Shown one piece after another: positions 8,395 to 18,118 of a stretch of DNA of 64,000 bases. A program made the translations under genes and the position numbers. The stretch comes from Nitrospira sp. MA-1 (lineage in GTDB: Bacteria; Nitrospirota; Nitrospiria; Nitrospirales; UBA8639), in NCBI GenBank assembly GCA_032139905.1, contig JAQJDB010000007.1, positions 1,364,001 to 1,428,000 of the forward strand, given 5' to 3'. The notes below the pieces were generated by a model. That model was not told the origin of the DNA and ran no database searches. It worked only from the letters and a program-made list of their open reading frames with translations. The stretch's first letter is position 1. Each line of letters begins with the position of its first letter.

Positions 8395-10287
8395 TTAGCC
8401 CTCCGTGGCTCGATTGAAGAATCCGATAGTGGGATTGCGGAATGGGCCGATAACAAGGCCCCGGTCGAGAAGCCGGTTGAACTCCTCGCACGCCGTCTCC
8501 GGCACCAGGCAGCAACCGTGGCAAGCCGCGAGGTTCAAGGAATCCGGCCCTTGGCCTCCGCTCTGGCCCATCTCCATGCAAACTGGGTCGGCGGAACACC
8601 ACTGCGCCCCCGTGAGCGCGCGTTCCAGCAGCGGCTCCAGCCGCCCTAGCCTGCCCATGCGTACCAGCCCGCCGAGCGTCCCCTCGGCATCGCCAGCGGC
8701 CGTGTAAATCAGGACGCCCGCCATCGGGGCAGCAGGATTTTCCGATACGTACAACCGCTCCCTGAGCGCTGCCGAACTGTAGCCGCACTCGTAGGTGAGG
8801 CGATTGATGAGCAAGTGCGCGAGCGTATGCAGGAGGACGTAGCGCGGGCCAATTTGGCGGTCGCGGAGATGGCGAGCCTGCCGCAGCGCTAAGTACCTCC
8901 CAAGCAGCGGTGCTACGCGGGCCTGAATGTCCGGCAAGGCTTCCCACTGCCGCAGTAGCTGCTCGTTGAGCGAGAGGAATATCCCTTCGCCGAACACCGT
9001 GTAGGCGGGCAACCACATCTCGGTTGGGGGATTGAGTCGAAGCATTGCCTGCTGGCTGGCAAGGTCGCGGTCTGTGTCGGCATAGACCCGTGTGAAACCG
9101 GTAAGTGCCCGCGTCTCGCGCAACTTGTGGACGAGGGTGACATGCGAGAAGAAACGTGAGAAGTCGGGCGCGTAATCCCGGAGATTGGCGGGCCTCAGTA
9201 CGAGTTGGTCGAAGTCGGCGGCGGTAACGAGCGTGTCGTACTCTTGCCGCCGGAATCCCGTTTCGGCATCGTCACCCGCAGTTGGCTGTCGCTGCTGTTG
9301 CCCTCCACTGCCGCATACCGTGGCCATGGCTTCTTCAAGCTGCCGATCGGTGTAGCCGTGCACTAGTTCGTGGAACTGTGCCCGCAAGTTCGCTGGCGTG
9401 GGAACAACCCCAGCACTTCGCAGGATGCCGACGAAGGTGCTGATTGGTGGTTGCTCCAGTAACGAAATGACTTCCGCTACCGTTGTGTCTTCACTGCGAG
9501 GGAGGTAAATCGAACTATAGATTTGGGCGAAATAGACGTTGGCGGCGCTGCGGAGCGTGCCTCTAAGGGGCCTGCCACACCCTTCACCCTCCTCAGTCCC
9601 GAGCCACGGGCGATGGCCGTGGCACAAGTATGGTGCCCCACTGCTGTCTAGCAGGCGGCTCAAGTCTGTATCGTTGCCGTCAGGGCTGGCATTGGTGATG
9701 CCGGCAAGCGTCCGCTCGGGCCCCCCATCTACCTTTACCTTCTGCCCCGCCAGCGTCATACCGCCGGTCGAGACAAGACGCATTGCGGGCCCGTTCTGCA
9801 GCGGGGTTGCAGTCCTGTAAACCCACTCGACCCAAGGGAAGTCTTGGATGTGCCCCGCATCACACATGGCGACGAAGGGAACTTGTACAATGTACCTTGT
9901 CCACCCGCGCGCATCACATTCAGCACATTTGATCCTGCCTCGTCTAACCAGAGGAACTCTGCTCATTACCCCGCACCGAGTACAGTAATGCCATTGCGGG
10001 AATCTGAGAAATGGCACCGTGAGACGGCGGTTTATCGGAGAATCGTGGCGGCCTCCTCGCCGATGGTCGGGTGGAAGATAGAAATGAGCAACATTGAGCC
10101 GAGATGCAAGCCGCCATTCATCGATCCGGTATTCTTGAGGGTCAATGTTATCAGTAGTATCGTCTTCATGCTTGAACCAGTGGTCAAGCCCACCACCGAT
10201 AACGGAAACACCATCAGACAGAATCATCATTGCGCCGGGGCCAAACGGCGAAATGAGTTGGCCTCGTCGCACGGGTCCCCTAGGCAT
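8395..10287 (-). CDS. drmB: DISARM DrmB-like protein (DUF1998)
   Basis: 630 residues. The N-terminus RRGQLISPFGPGAMMIL followed by a GLDHW element is the typical start of DrmB-type DUF1998 proteins. A CTRC...CAEC zinc-binding set lies at about residues 60-85. The C-terminal third holds DUF1998: LLHTLAHLLINRL, ECGYSSAALRERLY, and a final cysteine-rich part (ACHGCC, then CEEFNRLLDR). ATG at 10287 has GAGGA 8 bases upstream and overlaps the drmA stop by 8 bases; the open frame extends a little further but lies inside drmA. DrmB works with the DrmA helicase as the DISARM core complex that blocks incoming phage DNA. Confidence 0.85.
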   Translation of the reverse strand: MPRGPVRRGQLISPFGPGAMMILSDGVSVIGGGLDHWFKHEDDTTDNIDPQEYRIDEWRLASRLNVAHFYLPPDHRRGGRHDSPINRRLTVPFLRFPQWHYCTRCGVMSRVPLVRRGRIKCAECDARGWTRYIVQVPFVAMCDAGHIQDFPWVEWVYRTATPLQNGPAMRLVSTGGMTLAGQKVKVDGGPERTLAGITNASPDGNDTDLSRLLDSSGAPYLCHGHRPWLGTEEGEGCGRPLRGTLRSAANVYFAQIYSSIYLPRSEDTTVAEVISLLEQPPISTFVGILRSAGVVPTPANLRAQFHELVHGYTDRQLEEAMATVCGSGGQQQRQPTAGDDAETGFRRQEYDTLVTAADFDQLVLRPANLRDYAPDFSRFFSHVTLVHKLRETRALTGFTRVYADTDRDLASQQAMLRLNPPTEMWLPAYTVFGEGIFLSLNEQLLRQWEALPDIQARVAPLLGRYLALRQARHLRDRQIGPRYVLLHTLAHLLINRLTYECGYSSAALRERLYVSENPAAPMAGVLIYTAAGDAEGTLGGLVRMGRLGRLEPLLERALTGAQWCSADPVCMEMGQSGGQGPDSLNLAACHGCCLVPETACEEFNRLLDRGLVIGPFRNPTIGFFNRATEG

Positions 10288-13200
10288 CACTAATTTCCTC
10301 TTCGCCGAGAATGTAGAGTTGTGTGATTTCGGCCTGACATTCGGCATCAACGTTGCGCAAGGACTGCGGCGTAGCCCATGAGACCCTAGATTTTTCTGGT
10401 GTCACATATGCACCTGATGGCCTCAATAAAGGCATGTTCTCAGTATTAAGTCCGCGATCCCATTCTGTTCTCTGCCACCTCTGCCACTCATCAACCCGCC
10501 GCTGGAGGATCCGGCGGAGCGCCATGAGTTCGTCTGGATCAACGGAGGCTGCTCGCTGGTCGAGGATGCTCGATACGGCGGCGACCAGCGCTTGGGGAAA
10601 GGGGTACGGGCTTTTGGCCTGGTCGGAATCGCCGAGTTGCCGCACATAGCTTGCGATGACGGCGTGGGCCGCGCGGTCAAGTGCTGGTCGCGAGAATGGC
10701 GTGACGCTCGTCGGTTCCACCTGCGCGTACAGCCGCTCGTGGTAGCTTCGGAACTTCTCAAAATGAGAGCGATCGCGGGGTTTCGACGCGGTATAGATCG
10801 TCACCACGAGGCCGGGCCGATCTGACTTGCGGCCAACACGCCCTGTAACCTGGATGTACTGGGAAGTTGTTTTTGGCTGTCCGACAACGGCCATCAGTGA
10901 AAGGCGGTCAATATCAACGCCGACCTCGATGATGTTGGATGCCAGGCAAACATCTACAGCCTGCCCCTGCTGCGAGACCGTGGGGACTTCAAGGGCGGAA
11001 ATAGCCTTTGGCACCTCGTCTCCCGGCAGGCGGCCGGTTAGTTCGAGTATCTTCCTGAGTTGCCGGACATCTTGGAAATTCATACCGAGGCGCTGCCTGA
11101 GGGCACCCCTGAGCAAATCCGGGATGTCGGACTGGAAGAGCGTGAGCGTCGTTCCAAGTTCGCGCAAGCTGTTGAAGAATAGCAGTAGCGTCCACCAAGG
11201 GTCACGGTCGGCAGCCGCCATTGGCTGCGGAGCCTGGAGCAAGGCTGAAAACGTGCGTACCTGTACCGTCTGGAGCGAGCCGAGGCCTGGCGCATGGACG
11301 CCGGCGTAAATGCGCCCGCGCTCAAGGGTACCATCGGATCGCCGGGCAACTCTTGCGAAGAACGAGTCGTCGGCGTCCAGGCCGGGCGGTGGGAACAGGC
11401 TTGTGCGATCTCGCGCGTAGAGGCCCTGCACCTGCTCAGCGTAGCTGCGGATCGTCGCGGTGGAACTCACAATTTTCGGTTTGGCTACCTGCTGCTCCCG
11501 TCTGTCGGTACACAATTCCTCAATGATCGGTTCGTAGAGTCCGACCATCGACCCCAGCGGACCGGAAATGAGGTGCAGTTCATCCTGGATAATGAGACCG
11601 GGCGGTGAATAGGCTCGTGTCCCATCCTCGGCAATGCCAAACAGCGAGCGCGCCTGCGGCTTCCACGCAAGCATGGCAAACTTGTCCACGGTGCCGATGA
11701 CAAGGGCCGGACGCGTTTCGTAAATGTCCTCATCGATGACATATAGTGGGAGCAACCCGTGGAATTCGCAGCGCCGATCGGGGCAGGCGTAGACGACCGT
11801 GTTGTTGCGGCGCACATAACCAATGACGCGGGGAACGCCACCCCTTCGGCCCCGCCCGCTGCGGGTGGTGAGGTTCACCGGCCCCATTTCTGCCCCGCAC
11901 CACGGGCACCGATCCAAGACAAACTTGTTCTGTTCACTCCCGTCGCAATTTTGCAGGCTACGAAGGACAGAGCGGGCTTCTTCCCGCGTGTTCGGCGTTG
12001 TGGCACTGCCAAGCCAGATGCCGGTGGAGATTTCGGCCTTGCCCAATTCTCCGGCACATTGGCGCCGGACATATTCCATCGCGCAAATCAACCGGGAGGC
12101 ACGCTGGAACTGCTGCGCGGTGAGCAGGCGGAGCGTGTACCTCATCAGTGTCTGTATGCCGGTGTCGGCAGGGTTCCGCAATCTGCGAAGGAAGATGCTG
12201 AACGCGGCCAGTCCAAGATACGCTTCAGTCTTACCCCCGCCTGTAGGAAACCAGATAAGCTCTACCCGTTCGCGGTCAGCGTCACCTGCATCCGCCGTTG
12301 ACCGCAGAGTGGCGAGGATGAATGCGATCTGAAAAGCTCTCCATTGGCTCCCCCGCGCGCGTTCAGAGTTCAGGTCGAGCGATTCGTAAGGCTCGGTAAA
12401 CTGGAGCGTCGAAGTTTCATGATCGAATGAGGCGGTGCGGGCTTCCCGCCTCGACCTCACTTGCTGCGTGACCATTGCGAGATTTGCGAGCCGGAAAGCG
12501 CGGCGGACTTGCTGGTCGCTTGCAAGCAATGAAAGGCCATCGCGCATCCGCCTGGCTGCTTCGGAGCATTGCTCCATGTGGGCTTCGGCGGTTTCGCGCA
12601 ATTGCGCGCTCAGGCCGGGGATACGGTCCCGCTGCACCGCGATCCACGCCTCGTACTCGCAGACAATGGCCTCAAGCTGTTCGGTGCCGTCGGAACTCGG
12701 GTCGATCCCGGACAGCAATCGCATGGAAGCGACAAGCGGCTGGCCGTTGCTTGAAGGAATGTCCGGCGTGGTGCTCGGCGTTTCAAAGACTGGCAGGCAT
12801 TCGGCTGAGACGCTATCGGCGGCGGTTACGGCGGTGCGGGTCCAGTCAGCCGCGCACCCGTGGCCTACCGCGAAGGTAAGCTTGTCACGGTACAGCAACT
12901 CTTGCGAGCGCTCTTCGCTGTCTAGCGGTTCCCCCGTCGGGTATGGCAGGATTGTTCCGGGAGAACCGGGGTTCAAGCGGACCTCGATCCGGGATTGGAA
13001 AAGGGATTGAGAATCTATGCGGCCACCGGCCGACTGGCGGTTAACCAGGCACACCGTGATGAGGTATTCGTCTGGCCGGGATTGGTACGGCCTGGCGAAG
13101 ACTTCGATCCGCACGTCGAGATTCTCGACATTCTCCCGCAACGGATCACGGGCTTTGACGTAGCCGGTAGAGTCGGGGAAATCCTCGTGGTGGAAGTGGC

Positions 13201-13774
13201 TTTCAAGCCTAACCGGTGAGCGGAGCCACCATTCTCTCTCGCGTCCAAGAAGCGTCACTGGCAAGATCGTATACCGCCCCCCTGTCGCCAACACATGTAG
13301 CGCAGTCCGTTGTGGGAGATGCACTAGCAGGCTTACAGCCATGCTGCTAGCCTTGTATGTATTGGCAGACGAGAGGTCGAAATCGTCCGAATCGGCTTCC
13401 GGGAGCCGGTACTCGGCGCGCGCGGCGATCTCTTCGCAGTTACGCACGGCAGAAGGAGCCAGCGTTTCCCTGGCATTTTCCGGTAGCTGAAGTGCAGCCT
13501 CTTCATCCGGTGGGGGAAGCTGGGCATCAAGTTCGTCGGCCGCAACCAGGGCCTCCATCGGGTAAAGGACACCGACGCCGTAGCGCTTCGTTGGAGAGTC
13601 CCGCTGGAGAATCTCTTCGCCAGAACCGAGTTGGCGGTACGGCCTGTAGGCCGTCTCGGCATCCTCCAGGTGGATGGCCTGCACGCAGTCGATTTCCTGC
13701 CCGAGCGGGGACGGCCCGACGAGTTCCTCGCGGAGCGCCCGCAGCACTCCATCACGATTCGCAATATGTGGCAC
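10280..13774 (-). CDS. drmA: DISARM helicase DrmA
   Basis: 1164 residues from the GTG at 13774 (AGGGGAG 6 bases upstream; a TTG at 13792 is less likely). The long N-terminal half has no named fold. The helicase half has Walker A FPTGGGKTEAYLG (around 509-521), a DELH box in IIQDELHLISG, motif III SSTATI and motif VI TGRVGR preceded by GQPKTTSQYIQ, which is characteristic of DrmA. Between the motifs is a zinc-like set (CPWC, then CPDRRC). GC is visibly higher than in flanking housekeeping genes. DrmA and DrmB form the conserved core of DISARM. Confidence 0.88.
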   Translation of the reverse strand: MPHIANRDGVLRALREELVGPSPLGQEIDCVQAIHLEDAETAYRPYRQLGSGEEILQRDSPTKRYGVGVLYPMEALVAADELDAQLPPPDEEAALQLPENARETLAPSAVRNCEEIAARAEYRLPEADSDDFDLSSANTYKASSMAVSLLVHLPQRTALHVLATGGRYTILPVTLLGREREWWLRSPVRLESHFHHEDFPDSTGYVKARDPLRENVENLDVRIEVFARPYQSRPDEYLITVCLVNRQSAGGRIDSQSLFQSRIEVRLNPGSPGTILPYPTGEPLDSEERSQELLYRDKLTFAVGHGCAADWTRTAVTAADSVSAECLPVFETPSTTPDIPSSNGQPLVASMRLLSGIDPSSDGTEQLEAIVCEYEAWIAVQRDRIPGLSAQLRETAEAHMEQCSEAARRMRDGLSLLASDQQVRRAFRLANLAMVTQQVRSRREARTASFDHETSTLQFTEPYESLDLNSERARGSQWRAFQIAFILATLRSTADAGDADRERVELIWFPTGGGKTEAYLGLAAFSIFLRRLRNPADTGIQTLMRYTLRLLTAQQFQRASRLICAMEYVRRQCAGELGKAEISTGIWLGSATTPNTREEARSVLRSLQNCDGSEQNKFVLDRCPWCGAEMGPVNLTTRSGRGRRGGVPRVIGYVRRNNTVVYACPDRRCEFHGLLPLYVIDEDIYETRPALVIGTVDKFAMLAWKPQARSLFGIAEDGTRAYSPPGLIIQDELHLISGPLGSMVGLYEPIIEELCTDRREQQVAKPKIVSSTATIRSYAEQVQGLYARDRTSLFPPPGLDADDSFFARVARRSDGTLERGRIYAGVHAPGLGSLQTVQVRTFSALLQAPQPMAAADRDPWWTLLLFFNSLRELGTTLTLFQSDIPDLLRGALRQRLGMNFQDVRQLRKILELTGRLPGDEVPKAISALEVPTVSQQGQAVDVCLASNIIEVGVDIDRLSLMAVVGQPKTTSQYIQVTGRVGRKSDRPGLVVTIYTASKPRDRSHFEKFRSYHERLYAQVEPTSVTPFSRPALDRAAHAVIASYVRQLGDSDQAKSPYPFPQALVAAVSSILDQRAASVDPDELMALRRILQRRVDEWQRWQRTEWDRGLNTENMPLLRPSGAYVTPEKSRVSWATPQSLRNVDAECQAEITQLYILGEEEISDA

Positions 13775-13788
13775 CGGTTGCTCCCCTT

Positions 13789-15528
13789 TCAATTTTTTTT
13801 TGAGACTCCGAGCAGTGACTGGATAATGCCAGCCTTGGCCGTCTCATGCACAATGATATAGAGCCGCTCCAGCGCCCGTGTTGTCGCAACGTAGAAGAGT
13901 GATGAGAACATGTCACCATCGACATGTTCGATGTCAGTGACGACGATGGCGGGGGAGTCAAGCCCCTTAAAGCTCTGAATGGTGGTATAGCGGATCTGGC
14001 CGGTTGAAGCAGTCTCGAAGGCTACTAGCTGGTTGGACCAGGGCTTGTCAGTAATACTGGCCGCTGCGCATCGCGTCCCGGCCTTCGGCGAAAGGACAAC
14101 GATGTCATCGCCGCTGTAGGATTCCTTGAAAAGGCGTTCGAGTGTTTTGCCGAGTTCTTTGCGCTGCTGGGATGGCGTGGCGTAGTAACTGATAATCGGC
14201 TCAATGTGGTCATCGGGCCGGAGGATGCGCGAGTAGTTAGGCGTGAGGCGGCCTAGGAGGTGCGACAGCGCCGCAACGCGGGGCGTGTTCCGGCAATTCA
14301 CGCGGAGTGCCCCCCTTGCAAAAGTACCACACCGTTTGCGGATCAAATCCTCGACCTGGTCGCGGTCTTGCCCGTAGAGCATCTGCCGCTCGAAGTCGCC
14401 GAACATGCGCCACGAACCGCCCAATATCCCACCTTTGAGGACCAGTTCCAGCACGTCGAGATAGGGAGGGTGAAGCAAGTCCTGCATTTCGTCGGCAATC
14501 ACCATGTCGAACCGTCCGGTGTCCCGATGCCCGTCCAGCAGCTTTGCCATTGCCGCCTCCGGCAACCCGGCCTTCCAGAACGAGGCATCCGATCCTTCCG
14601 GCACCTTGATGCCGACGATTCCCGCCATGTACTGGTGCAGCGTTCCGGCTGTGATCTGGCCGCTACGCGTGACAGGGTGGTTGGACAACCACCTCCCGAG
14701 CAAGCGGTTGAAGCACACGAGTAACACGCTCATCCCGGTAGTTGCGGCCCTGCGAGCAACTTCCAATGCGAGGACGGTCTTGCCTGTCCCTGCCGGCCCA
14801 GTGAAAAGTACGCGGAGGTTTTCCTCCATCATGTCGATCGCTGTGAATTGTTCCTCGGTGTAGTAGATGATTTCCGCCTGCTTGCGCAGGCGGCGGTCCT
14901 GGGCTTTCTCTGCAAACTCAAAATTTGGCCGCAGGATTCTCGCAATCGCAGCAGACTGCTGGATGTCCGGCAGGTGGTCGCTATCACAGAACCACTTGGC
15001 CGATGACTGCGATTTCAGATGCGATCTCGCACTTCGCAAGATACCGCTGACCAGCGGCGCAATTTGCTTCCGTATGAATCGGGCCGAATCAACCACCTGC
15101 CACGGATGCCATTCGCCGGAGGCGGCTTTCAACTCGATGAATGGGAATGCAACGGCGGAGCAGAAGGGAACGCGGGAAAGCGAAGTGTCGTTTTGGATGA
15201 CTTGCTGCCGGAGGCTGTGCATCGCCTCAGCGGCTTGCTTAAAAGGGCCGCGCGGGTCGCCCTTAGGATCATGGCCGTAGAACCAGAGTCCATCCCTTCG
15301 CTCAAGTGAATGGCACGCCTTCACTTCGAGGCAGAGTACGCCGAGCGAAGGCACGATGATGACAAAATCAGCCTCGCCGGACACCTGCCGCAAATGCTGC
15401 GCGATGTCGAGCGAATGGAGGACGATCCAGTCCCGTGTAGCCTCTTCTTGCTTGAGTTTGGCGAATATCTCCTGCTCGCCAGGGCTGGGGCAGGAAACAG
15501 GAATGGTTGGCGGGATCATCCGAGCCAC
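13789..15528 (-). CDS. NERD nuclease domain fused to SF1 (UvrD-like) helicase
   Basis: 579 residues. Residues 15-140 match a NERD nuclease-related domain of the PD-(D/E)xK type: D54 in EADFVII, then LEVKA with E68 and K70. From 240 follow SF1 helicase motifs: Walker A GPAGTGKT (244-251), a DEMQD Walker B, an FKGLDSPAIVV motif, and a C-terminal ATTRALERLYI motif VI. GTG at 15528 starts 2 bases after the stop of the gene before it; the drmA start is 14 bases downstream. This protein is not one of the DISARM genes I know by name and may replace the phospholipase-D-type DrmC, which is absent. A role in degrading incoming DNA is inferred. Confidence 0.75.
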   Translation of the reverse strand: MARMIPPTIPVSCPSPGEQEIFAKLKQEEATRDWIVLHSLDIAQHLRQVSGEADFVIIVPSLGVLCLEVKACHSLERRDGLWFYGHDPKGDPRGPFKQAAEAMHSLRQQVIQNDTSLSRVPFCSAVAFPFIELKAASGEWHPWQVVDSARFIRKQIAPLVSGILRSARSHLKSQSSAKWFCDSDHLPDIQQSAAIARILRPNFEFAEKAQDRRLRKQAEIIYYTEEQFTAIDMMEENLRVLFTGPAGTGKTVLALEVARRAATTGMSVLLVCFNRLLGRWLSNHPVTRSGQITAGTLHQYMAGIVGIKVPEGSDASFWKAGLPEAAMAKLLDGHRDTGRFDMVIADEMQDLLHPPYLDVLELVLKGGILGGSWRMFGDFERQMLYGQDRDQVEDLIRKRCGTFARGALRVNCRNTPRVAALSHLLGRLTPNYSRILRPDDHIEPIISYYATPSQQRKELGKTLERLFKESYSGDDIVVLSPKAGTRCAAASITDKPWSNQLVAFETASTGQIRYTTIQSFKGLDSPAIVVTDIEHVDGDMFSSLFYVATTRALERLYIIVHETAKAGIIQSLLGVSKKN

Positions 15529-15530
15529 GG

Positions 15531-17111
15531 CTATTCATCCGAATCCAGCAGGACACCGATGCGGTCTGCAGGAATCTCGTACTCCTCTTCCGATATGCCC
15601 GTGATCTGGAATGCCGAGAGCGTCCCGCCATCCTGCTCATCAAGGTCGAAGACCATTTCGCCGTCCCGTTCCAGCGGCTCCAGCGATGAGGTTGCAATCT
15701 TCTGCAAGAGCATCTGCCGTATTGCTTGGCCTGCCCTCCTGTGTGCCCGGTCGATTTCTCCCATCGCTTCCCAGAGGTCCTGCGTTCTGTCTGACATGCC
15801 CGCGAATGCCAGTATGGTGGTGAAGTCCTCTTCCTTTCGCGGGTGAATGCACTTCGCGGACATCCAATAATGGACATTCGCAGGGCGGGCCTCGGACAGA
15901 TTCTGCGAGCGCAGGTTGCCAGCGACGCGGGCAGCAAGTTCGTGGCGACTCAACGGGCCGAATCGCTCTTGCGCCGCGGCGACTAGGCGGTCTTTCCATC
16001 CGGCTTGCTGCGCGCGGCGTTCTGCTGCCAGGGGGCCGAGAATGCGGTCGGCAAGCGGGGCGATGAAGTCGCCTCCCCCAGATGTTCGCAGCAGAAGGTA
16101 CAGTTCCAGCTCCAACTCATCAGCGGGCACGCGCCTGACAACGGAATCGCCTGTTTCCGTCAAATCAATGACGAGCGAAGAAGAACCTTCATCGGCAGAA
16201 ACAAAGACAGCGCGACCACCGCTCAAGTGGCAGAGCCGGGCCGGTAGCGTCTCGTCGCCGGCACTGGGTTGCCATCCAGGGATGTGCGAACCGGCTTGGC
16301 CCAAAGGGGGCAGGGGCGGGAGCAAGTCCACCGGTTGGAGATCGGGCAAGGTCTGGGTGGGTGGGACGGCCTGGCCTCGAAGCTGCGGTAACGCGCCGAC
16401 ATAGTGCTTCCGGCTCTTGTCAGCTGAGGAACCTGTGCCGTTGAGGAACACCGGCCCCGGCTTCCACGGGTCGCGTATCCAGCGGAATGACACTACATGG
16501 ATTTGCGCCGCGCGCGGCGCTGAGAAAACATAGTCGGGAAACCACCCGCACGGACCAATGGCAACAAGCACGTCGCACAGATGCGCTTCTCGCAACTGCC
16601 GCGCGCTGACAACTGTGGCATTCCGCAACGCGGCGCTGTCAGCAAAGTACGCGGCCACAGCCTGGTTCATGCCGGGATTCCGGAGAACAACCGATAGGCC
16701 GCCGCTTTTCCCGTGCAACAATTCCAGCGGCACAGTAAAGGGCGAACCTGTTTCCGCACTTAGGCTTTGCAGTTTCTGCACAAGGCTGGCGAGCGCGGCG
16801 TGCGAATCGGGGTACAGTTGCTGGCAAAGCCGCACCTGGCGGTGTAGTTTGTCCCAATCAATGCAAGCGGCTACGGCCGCACGATCAAACGGTAGCGGTG
16901 TAGAGCAAAGAGCGAACGCGAGGCGGCTGACTGGGCCGAGCACCGACTGCCAGAACTCTTCTTCCGCTTCGGAATCCAGCGACTGGACCAGTGAACGGCG
17001 CGAACGCGAAACATCGGCCAGTCCCGCGTGATCTACCCAGTGGCGAGTGATCTCGCATTTGGAAGCGGTCTCGTAAACGCTGGTTGCGTTGCCGATTGAA
17101 ACGGGCTTCAT
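15531..17111 (-). CDS. DrmE-like protein, C-terminal part
   Basis: 526 residues, no catalytic motif that I can name. The first 200 residues look alpha/beta (DVLVAIGPCGWFPDYVFSAP, then an IHVVSFRWIRDPW strand-turn). A proline-rich linker spans about 255-285. The C-terminus has a basic, helical segment. Position before the helicases fits DrmE of class 2 DISARM. The ATG overlaps the stop of the preceding frame (ATGA). The frame is also open upstream of that ATG to the G/C tract at 17148-17156, so this may be the second half of one protein split by a tract-length change. Assignment to DrmE is inferred from context and length (324+12+526 = 862 residues when fused). Confidence 0.5.
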   Translation of the reverse strand: MKPVSIGNATSVYETASKCEITRHWVDHAGLADVSRSRRSLVQSLDSEAEEEFWQSVLGPVSRLAFALCSTPLPFDRAAVAACIDWDKLHRQVRLCQQLYPDSHAALASLVQKLQSLSAETGSPFTVPLELLHGKSGGLSVVLRNPGMNQAVAAYFADSAALRNATVVSARQLREAHLCDVLVAIGPCGWFPDYVFSAPRAAQIHVVSFRWIRDPWKPGPVFLNGTGSSADKSRKHYVGALPQLRGQAVPPTQTLPDLQPVDLLPPLPPLGQAGSHIPGWQPSAGDETLPARLCHLSGGRAVFVSADEGSSSLVIDLTETGDSVVRRVPADELELELYLLLRTSGGGDFIAPLADRILGPLAAERRAQQAGWKDRLVAAAQERFGPLSRHELAARVAGNLRSQNLSEARPANVHYWMSAKCIHPRKEEDFTTILAFAGMSDRTQDLWEAMGEIDRAHRRAGQAIRQMLLQKIATSSLEPLERDGEMVFDLDEQDGGTLSAFQITGISEEEYEIPADRIGVLLDSDE

Positions 17112-18118
17112 GGAATCTTCTCCCGGAAAGCGAGGACTTCCCCTCCTGGGGGGGGGACGCCACTTCCTGGCGAGGAAGTCAAAACATCGGCGCGATTCTG
17201 CGAAAACCTGGAATTGACGGCGCTGACCGCATCATCGAAATAGAGTTCTGTGCGGTCGAGGATGACAATCTGGTGCCGGTCCGGCCACATCGCTCCCCAC
17301 TTGAGGAAGCCCGCCGCCCCATCGAACACGACCCCCATCTCAACCTTGCTGATAACGTCGCCGCTTGGTGGGCTGGAACCGACAGTCACGAGCGCGGAGC
17401 GGTAGGATTGCTCGCCCGCGGTGAAGCGATCTACGCGCAGCACATCCTGTAACTGGCCGTCCGCCTGCCAGTCGCCGTTGGCATGCAAGGCAAGAGGAGT
17501 GTGCCGGATTTCATGGTCGAGCGCGTTCTTCTTGCCCACGATGGCGAAGACGAGCTTTGACCGCAATCCGAGCTGAACCGGATCGGCGTCGCCCAAGAGG
17601 CTGTCAACAAAGCTGTTAGCGAACCGTTTATTCTCCGCGCCCTGCTTCTTAGGCAACTTACCGGAATGTTTGGCTGGCTGCACCTGGAGCGCTCGCGTCT
17701 CGTCTATCAGGTACGTTAGCCCGCCGCCAGTTCTGGCGTCCCTGGATTGCACCTGCACGCGCACATACAGCTTGCCCTTGTATTCTTCCGGTTCCTGCAA
17801 CACGCCTTTCAGAACCTTACGCGCGGATTGGCGGAGGATGACGGGGGTGTCGGCGGGAAGGTCGAAGAGTTTTCCAAAGTGGGCCGCTGCGGAAGAGTGG
17901 TCGCGTGCGGCTGCATCGCTGATGACCATCCCCAGGCTTACAAATGCCGCGCAGTAGGCCCGCGTCGGTACGACAATGGCAATCACAATTCGGCTCTTGG
18001 AGTTGTCCGCGAATGCGAGATGCTTCCCAACGCTAATGAAATACTCGGCCCACTCCGGGAGGCTATACCACTCACCGGAGTCCTCGAAATACAGGTTTAC
18101 TGGTGCAGGGACGCTCAT
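17108..18118 (-). CDS. DrmE-like protein, N-terminal part
   Basis: 336 residues, first gene of the defence operon. No known motif; the sequence is mixed alpha/beta with a hydrophobic strand (RIVIAIVVPTRAYCAAFVSLG) near residue 45 and a late conserved-looking segment (HQIVILDRTELYFDDAV). The last 12 residues lie beyond a nine-cytosine run (17148-17156 on the plus strand as G) and look unlike the rest. With one more base in the run, the frame would continue straight into the 526-residue protein. No strong ribosome site precedes ATG 18118. Probably the N-terminal half of a DrmE-like protein; the C-terminal tail is probably an artefact of the frame change. Confidence 0.5.
   Translation of the reverse strand: MSVPAPVNLYFEDSGEWYSLPEWAEYFISVGKHLAFADNSKSRIVIAIVVPTRAYCAAFVSLGMVISDAAARDHSSAAAHFGKLFDLPADTPVILRQSARKVLKGVLQEPEEYKGKLYVRVQVQSRDARTGGGLTYLIDETRALQVQPAKHSGKLPKKQGAENKRFANSFVDSLLGDADPVQLGLRSKLVFAIVGKKNALDHEIRHTPLALHANGDWQADGQLQDVLRVDRFTAGEQSYRSALVTVGSSPPSGDVISKVEMGVVFDGAAGFLKWGAMWPDRHQIVILDRTELYFDDAVSAVNSRFSQNRADVLTSSPGSGVPPPGGEVLAFREKIP
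17148..17156. repeat. nine-base G/C homopolymer tract at the junction of the two DrmE-like frames
   Basis: Nine G on the plus strand (C on the coding strand), encoding Val-Pro-Pro-Pro near the end of the upstream frame. Adding one base (or removing two) makes the upstream frame run through GGAGAAGATTCC into the ATG of the downstream frame without a stop. The tract is therefore a possible on/off switch, a slippage site, or an assembly error. Confidence 0.7.
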
